Assembly (NCBI RefSeq): GCF_031426495.1
Contig: NZ_JANPLK010000090.1
Coordinates: 1-29,019, forward strand
Direction: 5' to 3'
Source: Gemmatimonas sp.
GTDB taxonomy: Bacteria; Gemmatimonadota; Gemmatimonadetes; Gemmatimonadales; Gemmatimonadaceae
Length of the DNA stretch: 29,019 bases
Below the pieces are notes generated by a model that saw nothing but the letters and a program-made list of their open reading frames with translations, was not told the origin of the DNA and did not search any database. Both the position numbers and the translations under genes were made by a program. Shown here one piece after another: positions 7,068 through 14,569 of this stretch (position 1 is its first letter; every line of letters begins with the position of its first letter).

Positions 7068-9019
7068 TTGATCACCACCGGGTATTGCAGGGCCGTTGCG
7101 TTGCCGAGCAGCGACACTTGGGCGAGGTCGAGCAGCTCGACGTGTCGGAGCACGAATTGACTGGTACCGACCAAGGTCGGAATGAAATCGAAGCGACCGA
7201 GCGTAATCACTCCCGTCATACCCGCCGCACTCGCAATCGATATGCGCGTGGTTCCGGAGCTATTGTCGGTCACGATCACCGGACTACCCACGGTTCCGGG
7301 CACGGTGGCCGTGAGTCGCAGCATGGCCGGCGTAGCCAGCTCGGTGGGCCAGGTGAACACGAATTGCGCGGCGCCCACCGTGGCCCCGCGCGTGTCGAGT
7401 GACAACGTGACCGAGAAGGGCGTGTTCCGCACGTAGTCGAAGCGCGTGACGTCGGCACGCAACACCGGACCGGTGGTGCGCGTCACGTTTACGAACACCG
7501 AGTCCAGCGCGCCACCATTCACGCTGGTCTGCGCCACGATCCACGCCTGGCCACCAAGTCGCGCCGTGATGCGTCCATCGGCAGCTACGGTGGCAATGGA
7601 CGGAGATCGACTGGCGTACGTGACCGGCGCCGTGATCACCGCCCCTTCGCTGCTGAGCACCACCGGTGTGAGCTGCAGCGTGCCGTTCACATCGAGCTCG
7701 TTCACCTTTTCTGTGGCGAGTCCGTAGCGCAGCGATATCGACGCGGCCACGTTGAAGGTTACGGGCAGATTCACCGTGGGCGCGTTCCCCGACGTGATCG
7801 CCACATTGGCCTGATACGTATTCGTGTTCAACGCCGCCGGATTCGCGCGCAACGCGAGTCGGGTGGGATTGGTGAGTATCGTGGCCGTGAGCCAACCACT
7901 GGCGCCGGTGTACGTCACGCTCGTGTTGAGATTGGTCACGGCGGTGCAGCTGCCGTTGAGATCGGTAATGGTGAGCGTATCCACCACGGCCGTGCGCAAC
8001 GCGAAGCCCGCCAGCGTACGCGACGTGGCTGACAGCGCCAGCAGCGGTGCCCGCGACGCATCGCACGGTGTGACTGAGAGCGGTAGCGACGGAAGTCCCG
8101 ACACCGAGAAGAGGAGCGATCGCAAACCACCCGTGCCCGTCACACCGAAGTTGGTGAACGTGGCCACGCCGTTCGTGGCTTGTGCCGTGGCGCCGGTGAG
8201 CGTGCCACCACCCGAGGCAATCGTGGCCGTCACGGTGAGCGTGGCATTCGTGGCCAGATTGCCCGCGTTGTCGAGCACGTCGAGCACCGGCTGCGTAATG
8301 AACGGCGAGTTGAGTCCGCCGCCCGCCGGCGCCAGTCGGAACGCCAGCGTTGCCGCCGGTCCGGCGCTCAGGCTAAAGCTGGCCGTATTCACCGCCGTGA
8401 GCCCGGTGGCCGAGAAGGCCAGCGAGCGCGGGCCGGCCAGTCCCGACATCACGAGTTGCGAGAAGGTGGCGATGCCCTGCACCGACGTGACCGTGGTCGT
8501 GCCGCCAATGGTGCCCACGCCGCTCGCGAAGCTCACACTCACCGGGATGCTGGCCGTGGTCACGAGATTGTCGAGCGCGTCGCGTACCTCGACCACCGGT
8601 GATGCCGTGAACGACGTGCCCGATGCCACGTCGGTGGGTTGGGTGCGCACAAACAGCTTGGCCGGCGCGCCCGCGGTCACGGTCACGGCAATCGTGCCGG
8701 TGGTGCCCAACAACGCCGCACTGATGGTGGTCTGTCCTACCGTCGTGGCCGTCACGATCCCTTCCGGCGACACCACCGCCACCGTGGGCGTGCTCGAGCT
8801 CCACACCACGGAGGGCGACGTCACCAGTTGCCCGCGCTTGTCGGTCACGACCGCCGACAGTTGAAGGGTGGAGCCGGCGGCCACGGTGGCCGAACCTCCA
8901 CTGGCCGAAACGGTCACCTTGGGCGCGACATCCGGCATGACGGGATCGCCAGGACCAGCACAGGCCACCACCAACATCGACATGGCCACACGCACGGCAG
9001 CCCGCAGTCCACCCGTCAT
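7064..9019 (-). CDS. Large Ig-like-repeat lipoprotein with C-terminal cohesin-like domain
   Basis: The start is placed at the ATG at 9017-9019, giving 651 residues with a clear lipobox (MSMLVVAC); a longer frame to 9103 would bury this signal. Domain order: a Big_2-type Ig-like domain (SVVWSSSTPTVAVVSPEGIV), two ~100-residue tandem Ig-like repeats (both with APAKL/GPAATL then VEVRDALDNL/LDVLDNAGNL), a central segment, a second Big_2-like domain (TYASRSPSIATVAADGRITA), and a terminal cohesin-like region (GAAQFVFTWPTELATPAML, VITLGRFDFIP). It probably forms a stalk on the cell surface. Its ATG overlaps the upstream TGA (9016-9019) and its TGA overlaps the next GTG. Confidence 0.82.
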   Translation of the reverse strand: MTGGLRAAVRVAMSMLVVACAGPGDPVMPDVAPKVTVSASGGSATVAAGSTLQLSAVVTDKRGQLVTSPSVVWSSSTPTVAVVSPEGIVTATTVGQTTISAALLGTTGTIAVTVTAGAPAKLFVRTQPTDVASGTSFTASPVVEVRDALDNLVTTASIPVSVSFASGVGTIGGTTTVTSVQGIATFSQLVMSGLAGPRSLAFSATGLTAVNTASFSLSAGPAATLAFRLAPAGGGLNSPFITQPVLDVLDNAGNLATNATLTVTATIASGGGTLTGATAQATNGVATFTNFGVTGTGGLRSLLFSVSGLPSLPLSVTPCDASRAPLLALSATSRTLAGFALRTAVVDTLTITDLNGSCTAVTNLNTSVTYTGASGWLTATILTNPTRLALRANPAALNTNTYQANVAITSGNAPTVNLPVTFNVAASISLRYGLATEKVNELDVNGTLQLTPVVLSSEGAVITAPVTYASRSPSIATVAADGRITARLGGQAWIVAQTSVNGGALDSVFVNVTRTTGPVLRADVTRFDYVRNTPFSVTLSLDTRGATVGAAQFVFTWPTELATPAMLRLTATVPGTVGSPVIVTDNSSGTTRISIASAAGMTGVITLGRFDFIPTLVGTSQFVLRHVELLDLAQVSLLGNATALQYPVVIK

Positions 9020-9435
9020 CTCGGCTCCTGAATGGTCACCATCACCGGCGCACTGCTGCCCCGCGCGTTCGACACCGTGAGCGCATACCGCCCCGGACTC
9101 CACAACATCGGCGCCGCCCCCCCGCCACTCGGCACCCGATCCGGCAGCGACACGGCGATCACCGTGCCCCCACTTCCTGATACGACGGCAGTAAGGATGA
9201 CGGATCCAATCGTGACCGTATTCGCGGTCGCGTCGAACCCGGTGCCACGAATGGTGACGTCGTTGGGCTGTCCGTCGCGCACCACGATGGGCTCAGGGGA
9301 CACCTCGAGCACGGCAACCGGGAGCGCCGCCGGCGCCACGCGACGGCAGGCCCCCCCAATCGACAGCACCAATACCGGCAAGATCCAACGCATACGACGG
9401 CCACGCGAGAAGCGGCTAGGGGCGGGACGAATCAT
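9016..9435 (-). CDS. IPT/TIG-domain lipoprotein
   Basis: This 139-residue protein begins with an Arg-rich n-region and a leader ending LSIGGAC, a good lipobox. The mature part looks like a single IPT/TIG Ig fold: VLEVSPEPIVVRDGQPNDVTIRG, TGFDATANTVTIG, and a terminal PGRYALTVSNARGSS. It is the first gene of a four-gene operon whose members all appear exported. GAGGTG lies five bases before the ATG at 9433-9435, supporting this start over an internal ATG 14 codons in. IPT/TIG domains usually serve as structural or binding modules; partner unknown. Confidence 0.82.
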   Translation of the reverse strand: MIRPAPSRFSRGRRMRWILPVLVLSIGGACRRVAPAALPVAVLEVSPEPIVVRDGQPNDVTIRGTGFDATANTVTIGSVILTAVVSGSGGTVIAVSLPDRVPSGGGAAPMLWSPGRYALTVSNARGSSAPVMVTIQEPR

Positions 9436-9551
9436 GGCACCTCAAGTGAAGACACGGCCATGTGGCCGAGTGCTGCCAAAGGTTAGCGCCGAGTACGCTC
9501 GGAACGCCACCAGATACGCTTTTTCCATTTCCAAGCAGTTGCTGTTGCCTT
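9436..9551 (-). promoter_or_regulatory. Leader region of the cohesin/dockerin operon
   Basis: This short gap upstream of the IPT lipoprotein carries the ribosome-binding site and two small perfect inverted repeats: CGGCCA-TG-TGGCCG at 9455-9468 and CCGAG-TACG-CTCGG at 9489-9502. They could form leader hairpins or bind a regulator. No convincing -35/-10 pair was found. Confidence 0.3.
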
Positions 9552-9689
9552 TGCTGTTCTTCGCGCTCCTTCGCGGCTCTTCGCGTCCTTCGCGTGAACC
9601 GTCGGACTTTCCGACCACTCCGGCTCGCCGAAAGCACCCTAGGTTCACGCGAAGCTCGCGAAGAACGCGAAGTCACGCGAAGAACAGCA
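9552..9689. repeat. Repeat B, copy 1 (palindromic, CTTCGCG-rich)
   Basis: This 138-bp imperfect palindrome has perfect outer arms, TGCTGTTCTTCGCG and CGCGAAGAACAGCA. The left arm contains four CTTCGCG units spaced 9-10 bp apart, mirrored on the right. A middle stem pairs CGCGTGAACC with GGTTCACGCG, and a small hairpin GTCGG-ACTTT-CCGAC lies inside. A second copy in the same orientation is at 10239-10369, so the two bracket hicB-hicA. Apparent reading frames through it are by-products of its composition. Confidence 0.85.
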
Positions 9690-9751
9690 GATACCGATTT
9701 GCGTCGAGAGAGGAGACGGGCAAGATTTCTGATGTCGACAACGGAGAAGAC

Positions 9752-9961
9752 ATGAGCTCATACACTGCCGTCATTGAACGTGACCAATCCACGGGCCTCT
9801 ATGTAGGGTACGTCCCCGGCTGGGCTGGCGCGCACTCGCAAGGAGAAAGCCTCGACGAGCTTCGTGCAAACCTCTTTGAGGTCATGCAAATGCTGCTCGA
9901 GGACGGCGAGCCCGCGCTCAGTGCCGAATTCGTAGGCACGCAGACCCTGGAAGTCGCGTAG
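9752..9961 (+). CDS. hicB: HicB-family antitoxin (short form)
   Basis: This 69-residue protein matches the HicB partial RNase-H fold: YTAVIERDQSTGLYVGYVPG, then GAHSQGESLDELRANLFEVM and a conserved acidic LLEDGE. It should bind and neutralise HicA. No DNA-binding tail (ribbon-helix-helix or HTH) is present, so it may not repress its own promoter directly. GGAGAAGAC precedes the ATG, which decides the start; the same frame is open far upstream through repeat B but is not protein-like there. hicA follows after 23 bases. Confidence 0.88.
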   Translation: MSSYTAVIERDQSTGLYVGYVPGWAGAHSQGESLDELRANLFEVMQMLLEDGEPALSAEFVGTQTLEVA

Positions 9962-9965
9962 CCGA

Positions 9966-9983
9966 GGCGGGACGCATCCCGCC
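9966..9983 (+). promoter_or_regulatory. Hairpin between hicB and hicA
   Basis: GGCGGGA (9966-9972) and TCCCGCC (9977-9983) form a perfect 7-bp GC-rich stem with a CGCA loop, ending one base before the hicA ATG. Any ribosome-binding sequence for hicA (GGCGGGA) lies in the stem. This could lower toxin translation relative to antitoxin; that role is inference. Confidence 0.45.
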
Positions 9984-9984
9984 G

Positions 9985-10191
9985 ATGCGCCCTCGCGAGG
10001 TGATCGCCCTCCTCACCGCTCTGGGCTTTGTCGAGGTCCGGCAACGGGGATCTCACAAGCAGTTCCGGCATGCCGATGGGCGTGGCACAACCGTGCCTGA
10101 TCACGGAGGGCGCGACATCTCGCCTGTGCTCATTCGGCAAATAGCGAAGGACATTGGTCTCTCTGCCGACGAATTCATCGATCTACGCTAG
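9985..10191 (+). CDS. hicA: HicA-family mRNA interferase toxin
   Basis: This 68-residue protein has the HicA dsRBD-like fold signature: REVIALLTALGF, the GSHKQFRH motif with catalytic His24, GRGTTVPDHGGRDI, and the C-terminal LIRQIAKDIGLSADEF. HicA cleaves mRNA and inhibits translation when not bound by HicB. It is intact and full length. The gene order is antitoxin first, opposite to the classical hicA-hicB order, though this arrangement also occurs. The stop at 10189-10191 is followed after about 47 bases by repeat B copy 2. Confidence 0.9.
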   Translation: MRPREVIALLTALGFVEVRQRGSHKQFRHADGRGTTVPDHGGRDISPVLIRQIAKDIGLSADEFIDLR

Positions 10192-10238
10192 AGCCCGGCC
10201 GACCGGCGTCGTTGGCGAGGTAGGACAAGACTGTTCTT

Positions 10239-10369
10239 GTTCTTCGCGCACCTTCGCGGCCCTTCGCGCCCTTCGCGTGAACCGTCGGACTTTCCGACCG
10301 CTCCGGCTCGACGAAAGCACTGCAGGTTCACGCGAAGCTCGCGAAGGGCCGCGAAGAGACGCGAAGAAC
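10239..10369. repeat. Repeat B, copy 2
   Basis: This 131-bp palindrome has the same core as copy 1 (CGTGAACCGTCGGACTTTCC, CTCCGGCTCG, AGGTTCACGCGAAG) and the same CTTCGCG units, in the same orientation. It lies between the hicA stop and the MFS transporter stop, two converging genes, and could terminate both. Outer arms are GTTCTTCGCG and CGCGAAGAAC. Confidence 0.85.
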
Positions 10370-10386
10370 TGCTTTAAAGAACTTTG

Positions 10387-11664
10387 TTACACGCGTCGCC
10401 AGAAATCCGAGAACTTGAGCGCGTACAGCGACGCCAGCATCAGCACGACCGCCGACGCAGCGATCGCATGCGGGGCCGTGATCACTCGAGCGAGGGCGCC
10501 GATAGCGAAGGAGCCGACCGCCTGCGACAGTCCGACGAACACGAGACTGTAGAAGGCCATGAGGCGTCCACGGTACTGCTCCTCCACCAGCAACTGCAGC
10601 ACGCCGTTGGAGAGGGCGTTGAAGGTGATCATGGCCACCCCCGTCGCGAACAGCACCACGTACGCCATCGTGAGCGTGGTCGTGTAGGCGAAGCCCAGCA
10701 GCAGCGTGGGGAAGGCCAGCCCCGCCGTCATCAGCACGCGCCCTTTGTTGGCCGCGTGCGAGATCGGCCCCGCCACCAGCAGGGCGCCCAGCAGACCGCC
10801 CACCCCCACCGTGGCCAGCAGGGTGCCGTACCCGCCGGCGCCGAGCCCCAGCTGGTCGCGGGCAATCACCGGCATGATCGTGAGGAACGGGCCGCCCAGC
10901 ACCGCACCCACCGTGACCAGCGCCAGCAGATCGCGCACCGGCCCCGGCTTGGCCAGATGCCGCAGCCCCTCGGCCGCCCCGGTGCTACTGCGATCGATCA
11001 GCTCGTGTACACCGGTCACCGTAAGTCGTACACTGTTCGCCATCGCGGGAACCGGCAGCTTTATGCGCAGCAGCCCCCACAGCACCGCCACAAAGCTCAG
11101 GGCGTTGAGCCCGAAGCACCAGGCAATGCCGAAGCGGGCGATCACCAGGCCGCCGATGGCCGGGCCGATCACCCGGGCCAGGTTGAATCCGCTGGCATTG
11201 AGGGCAATGGCCGGCTGCAGGTCGTCGCGCCCCACCAGCTGAATGATCATGCTCTGGCGGGCGGGAATCTCCACTGCGCTGCACAGCCCCTGCACAAAAG
11301 CCAGCGCCAGCAGGATCGGCACCGACACGTGGCCGGTGATCGTGACCAGCCACAGCACCGCGGCCTGGGCCAGCAGGATGCTCTGCGTCACTCGCACGAT
11401 GCGCAGCTTGTCGCCATGATCCACGAACGCGCCAGCGTGCATCGAGAAGAGCACGATCGGGATGGCCCCGACCGAGGCGACCAGCCCGACTACGAAGGCG
11501 CTGTCGGAGAGCTGGAGGGAGAGCCAGCCGACGGCCATGGTCTGCATCCACGAGCCGACGAGCGACATCGTCTGGCCCGTCCAGAAGATGCGGAAGTTTC
11601 GGTGGCGCGTGAGGACGCGAAAGGGGTTGCTGGAGCGTCGCTTGGTGGCTGAATGATTCGGCAA
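10387..11664 (-). CDS. Major facilitator superfamily exporter (EntS-like, MFS_3 type)
   Basis: This 425-residue protein has about 12 hydrophobic segments. The opening FRIFWTGQTMSLVGSWMQ is characteristic of the MFS_3/transmembrane secretion effector group that includes the enterobactin exporter EntS. Other family features are SDSAFVVGLVASVGAIPIVL, SAVEIPARQSMI and LNASGFNLARVIGPAIGG. It is probably a proton-driven efflux pump of the inner membrane; its substrate cannot be read from sequence. The start is a TTG at 11662-11664; an in-frame GTG at 11688 is possible. Starting at the next ATG would destroy the first membrane helix. It is monocistronic. Confidence 0.85.
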   Translation of the reverse strand: MPNHSATKRRSSNPFRVLTRHRNFRIFWTGQTMSLVGSWMQTMAVGWLSLQLSDSAFVVGLVASVGAIPIVLFSMHAGAFVDHGDKLRIVRVTQSILLAQAAVLWLVTITGHVSVPILLALAFVQGLCSAVEIPARQSMIIQLVGRDDLQPAIALNASGFNLARVIGPAIGGLVIARFGIAWCFGLNALSFVAVLWGLLRIKLPVPAMANSVRLTVTGVHELIDRSSTGAAEGLRHLAKPGPVRDLLALVTVGAVLGGPFLTIMPVIARDQLGLGAGGYGTLLATVGVGGLLGALLVAGPISHAANKGRVLMTAGLAFPTLLLGFAYTTTLTMAYVVLFATGVAMITFNALSNGVLQLLVEEQYRGRLMAFYSLVFVGLSQAVGSFAIGALARVITAPHAIAASAVVLMLASLYALKFSDFWRRV

Positions 11665-11718
11665 TCTCGAATAATACCCTTGTCCACGAGCGCCACCACG
11701 GCTCGGACGGAAGGTGTC

Positions 11719-11760
11719 AAAAAAACGCGCCGCACCCTAGAGCTTGGGTGCGGCGCGTTT
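11719..11760 (-). terminator. Rho-independent terminator of the DUF4114-like lipoprotein gene
   Basis: A perfect 15-bp inverted repeat pairs 11723-11737 (AAACGCGCCGCACCC) with 11746-11760 around an 8-base loop. Read on the minus strand, the stem is followed by seven T residues (complement of 11719-11725). It lies 31 bases after the stop codon of the gene at 11791. Confidence 0.92.
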
Positions 11761-11790
11761 CTTCCGCGGCCACTTTCGTGGCGGCGCGAG

Positions 11791-12990
11791 TTACTTCTTG
11801 TGCGGCTGATCGATATGTGCCTGCAGGTTGCCGGTCCGCACCTGTGCGTCGACGACGTTTAGTACCACGTTGCCCGACGGGTCGGTGATCTTCAAGCTGA
11901 CCCGATCTTCGCGGCCGGGTTCGCCGCGATCGAAGAAGGTGAAGCTCAACTTCGAACCGGACTGGTTGTTGAGCGTACCTGTTGCGTTGCCCGTGAAGAC
12001 ATCGATGTCGGCCACGGGAGGACGCGGATCGGCGACCTTCTGGCAGACAATGTCGCTGAGCGAGTTTTTATCGAGGTGCCAGTTCTCACCGTTGTTCCAG
12101 TTGATCTGGATGTTGTTCGAAAGCTTGTTGTCGCAATGAATCGTGAGCGACACCTTCAGATTGCGATAGAGATCCGACGGAATGGTGACGCCGCCGGTCA
12201 TGCGGCCGGTACCGACGGAAGCAATCAGGATCTTCTCGAAGGCGATGAAATGGTCGTTGTAATCTGAGTCAGCGGCTGCATCCGGCGAATCCTCTACGCC
12301 AAACAGATACTTGAGGCCGTCGGCGGACTTGAACATCGCCCACATGCTCGTGCCTTCACCACTGCACCACTGGCCGCTCCCCGAGGTACCACACGCGCCA
12401 AACGATGATGGATTGGAGACGGCTGTGCCGGGCGAGATGTACAGACCCCAGTCCGTAGCAACAGTGATATTCGCGACCGTTCCCGCATTCACGTCAGCGA
12501 ACGGAGTGAAAACTTTCCCCGCGCCCACGCCACTGTAGTAGCCGATCGTATTCTCCGGGAGGCCACCGGTACCCGCACCGCGGAGACCGCCCTGGAAGGA
12601 GACTTTGTACGTACCGGCGGGTAGCGTAAAGTTCGCAGACTGAGTGCCGGAGTTTGTCCCGAGAAACGTGCCTCCGCTGAAACCACCACTGTAGAGGCTT
12701 GTTCCGGCCCGCTCGTATGCGCAGTTGGGGCCGAAGTCGCCGATCGCAAAATAACCAATGTTGCACTTGGCTCCGTCGATCGACGGCTCTAGGTCCCAGA
12801 ACTCCGGTCCAACGTTGTCCGGAGTGAAGCTAAAGAACGTTCCGGCCGACGTTGGCGCAATGTTGTAACTCGGGGTCCCGCGGAACGTCGCCGATGACTC
12901 TTGGACTGCCGTCGGCGAGTCGGCACACGCGGCTGCCGCGAGCACTGATGCAACGCCCGCGCATCGTGCTACGAAGGATCGTGAAAGCAT
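11791..12990 (-). CDS. Lipoprotein with DUF4114-like domain and C-terminal beta domain
   Basis: The start is placed at the ATG at 12988-12990, giving 399 residues with leader SFVARCAGVASVLAAAAC and lipobox AAAC; the frame is open a further 51 codons upstream but loses the signal. The middle contains GVEDSPDAAADSDYNDHFIAFE-type sequence, the acidic D-x-D-Y-N-D pattern of DUF4114 calcium-binding-like domains. The C-terminus (GTLNNQSGSKLSFTFFDRG, GNLQAHID) resembles the post-COAP-1 domain found after carbohydrate-active or surface proteins. Expected location is outer-membrane or surface anchored; function unknown. AGGGA lies about nine bases upstream of the start. A strong terminator follows the gene. 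Confidence 0.78.
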   Translation of the reverse strand: MLSRSFVARCAGVASVLAAAACADSPTAVQESSATFRGTPSYNIAPTSAGTFFSFTPDNVGPEFWDLEPSIDGAKCNIGYFAIGDFGPNCAYERAGTSLYSGGFSGGTFLGTNSGTQSANFTLPAGTYKVSFQGGLRGAGTGGLPENTIGYYSGVGAGKVFTPFADVNAGTVANITVATDWGLYISPGTAVSNPSSFGACGTSGSGQWCSGEGTSMWAMFKSADGLKYLFGVEDSPDAAADSDYNDHFIAFEKILIASVGTGRMTGGVTIPSDLYRNLKVSLTIHCDNKLSNNIQINWNNGENWHLDKNSLSDIVCQKVADPRPPVADIDVFTGNATGTLNNQSGSKLSFTFFDRGEPGREDRVSLKITDPSGNVVLNVVDAQVRTGNLQAHIDQPHKK

Positions 12991-13276
12991 TATAATGGTC
13001 CCTGAAGGTTCTTGAGGAAACTCTTCCCGCTTAACGGCATGTAGCGTTCCAGTCAAGTGCAGTAATGCAACTCCAAACAGAACAACACGATACGCATAGT
13101 TATCCACTATAGAGTGGTCTTCTTGCAGGCTGTCACGCCACACTTCTGATGCGCTGCCGCAACATGTTGCTGAGTGGCGCTTCGGGGATTACCGGAGCTT
13201 TTGGATTTCTGGGATCGTGCGGCCGTTTTCATGCGTAGAGGGAGTGCGTCCAATTCCCAAGCTCGGAGAGCGGTCG
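12991..13276. promoter_or_regulatory. Divergent intergenic region, lipoprotein / VWA gene
   Basis: About 286 bases separate the divergent lipoprotein and VWA starts. A short inverted repeat, CCACT-ATAG-AGTGG, is at 13104-13117, and its complement includes TATAGT, a possible minus-strand -10 box preceded 19 bases upstream by GTGACA. No RNA gene or further open frame of note is seen. Confidence 0.3.
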
Positions 13277-14551
13277 ATGCGGTTCCATACGTACACCAAG
13301 TTCAATCCACAGCTGGCTGATGCCGTGGACTTGCAGTCGCTGCTCGACCAGCTCGCCGATTTCCTGCTCCAGTCTGGGTTTGCCGGCGGTGGGCAGGGGC
13401 ATTGGGGCGCCGATCAGGGCGAGGGCGACCGCTCGATGGACTCGCTCAAAGACGCGATTCTGCGCGCGCTCATCGAGAGCGGACAGATCACACCCGAAAT
13501 GCTCTCGGCCCTCCGCGGCGAGGGAGACGATGTGTCGGAGGAGAAGCTGGCCGAGCTGCTGGACGGGTTGGTGCAGCGCCTCATTCAGGACGGCTTCCTG
13601 ACCACCGACCAAGTAGGTGCGATTCCCGCCGGCCATCAACCCGTTACCGGCAAGGGCTCGATCGCGCAGGCAGCCGCCAAGGATGTGCAGTTCAATCTCA
13701 CCGACAAAGGCACCGACTTTCTGGGCTTCAAGACCCTGCGGCACCTGCTCGGCTCATTCGGCAAGTCCAGCATCGGCAGTCACGACACGCCGCAGCTGAG
13801 CACCGGTATTGAGTCGGATTCGTGGAGCAAGCCGTACGAATTCGGCGACGCGCTCAACCTCGACGTGCCGGCCACGCTTGCCAACGCGCTGGCCCGGAAC
13901 GGCAACCTCGACGTACCCATCGATCTCGACTACGGCGACCTCATGGTGCGGCAGTCGGAGTACCGCTCGAGCTGCGCCACGGTGCTGATGCTCGACTGTT
14001 CCCACTCGATGATCTTGTACGGGGAGGATCGCTTCACGCCGGCCAAAAAGGTGGCGCTGGCGCTCACACACCTCATCAAGACGCAGTTCCCCGGCGACAC
14101 GATCCGCGTGGTGCTCTTCCACGACTCGGCCGAGGAGATCCCGATCGCGACACTGGCCAAGTGCCAGGTGGGGCCGTATCACACCAACACGGCCGAGGGG
14201 CTCAAGCTGGCCCGGCGGATCCTTATGTCGCAAAAGAAGGACATGCGACAGATCATCATGATCACCGACGGCAAGCCGAGCGCGCTGACGATGCCGGATG
14301 GTCAGATCTACAAAAACTCGATGGGGCTCGACGGCTACGTGATCGCAGAGACGCTGCGCGAGGTGGCCGCGTGCCGGAAAAGTGGCATCATGATCAACAC
14401 CTTCATGCTGGCGCGCGACCGGGCGTTGGTCGAGTTCGTGAAGCGGATGAGCGAGATCAGCCGCGGCAAAGCGTACTTCACGAATACGATGAGCTTGGGG
14501 CAGTTCGTGCTGATGGATTTCCTGCGGAAGAAAACGAAGCGGGTCAGCTGA
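13277..14551 (+). CDS. VWA domain protein (CoxE-like)
   Basis: The start at 13277 (424 residues) is preceded by GGAGAG; the longer frame from 13217 adds residues without family likeness. The N-terminal part is an acidic helical region rich in Leu (LQSLLDQLADFLLQSGF). The C-terminal VWA domain has an intact MIDAS: DCSHS at 240-244, the TNTAEGL threonine, and ITDGKPS, so it should bind Mg/Mn. Cytoplasmic VWA proteins of this kind commonly work with MoxR-type AAA+ ATPases in protein or metal-cofactor maturation, but no such ATPase is in the window. No signal peptide is visible. Confidence 0.82.
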   Translation: MRFHTYTKFNPQLADAVDLQSLLDQLADFLLQSGFAGGGQGHWGADQGEGDRSMDSLKDAILRALIESGQITPEMLSALRGEGDDVSEEKLAELLDGLVQRLIQDGFLTTDQVGAIPAGHQPVTGKGSIAQAAAKDVQFNLTDKGTDFLGFKTLRHLLGSFGKSSIGSHDTPQLSTGIESDSWSKPYEFGDALNLDVPATLANALARNGNLDVPIDLDYGDLMVRQSEYRSSCATVLMLDCSHSMILYGEDRFTPAKKVALALTHLIKTQFPGDTIRVVLFHDSAEEIPIATLAKCQVGPYHTNTAEGLKLARRILMSQKKDMRQIIMITDGKPSALTMPDGQIYKNSMGLDGYVIAETLREVAACRKSGIMINTFMLARDRALVEFVKRMSEISRGKAYFTNTMSLGQFVLMDFLRKKTKRVS

Positions 14552-14566
14552 GGTAGCTGACCCGCT
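14538..14566. terminator. Bidirectional hairpin between convergent VWA and sugar-transferase genes
   Basis: AGCGGGTCAGCT (14538-14549) and AGCTGACCCGCT (14555-14566) form a perfect 12-bp stem with a five-base loop. It includes the VWA stop codon and ends just before the stop of the convergent gene. There is no clear T-tract on either side, so termination strength is uncertain. Confidence 0.55.
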
Positions 14567-14569
14567 CGA

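Noticed and set aside
7824..8864. 346-codon plus-strand frame
   Set aside because: Antisense shadow of the Ig-like lipoprotein; Val/Ala/Ser-rich and without start signals.
9032..9751. Long plus-strand open frame leading into hicB (309 codons in total)
   Set aside because: It is antisense to the IPT and Ig-like lipoprotein genes and passes through repeat B; only the part from 9752 is HicB-like and has a ribosome-binding site.
9552..10369. Repeats A and B as a CRISPR array
   Set aside because: Units are long palindromes spaced irregularly around genes; there are no regular spacers and no cas genes.
10384..11652. 422-codon plus-strand frame
   Set aside because: Exact antisense of the MFS transporter, Gln/His/Arg-rich composition, no family likeness; the minus-strand frame has clear MFS motifs.
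12991..12996. Perfect TATAAT on the plus strand
   Set aside because: No -35 box at suitable distance and no plus-strand gene until 13277; it overlaps the region just before a minus-strand start codon.
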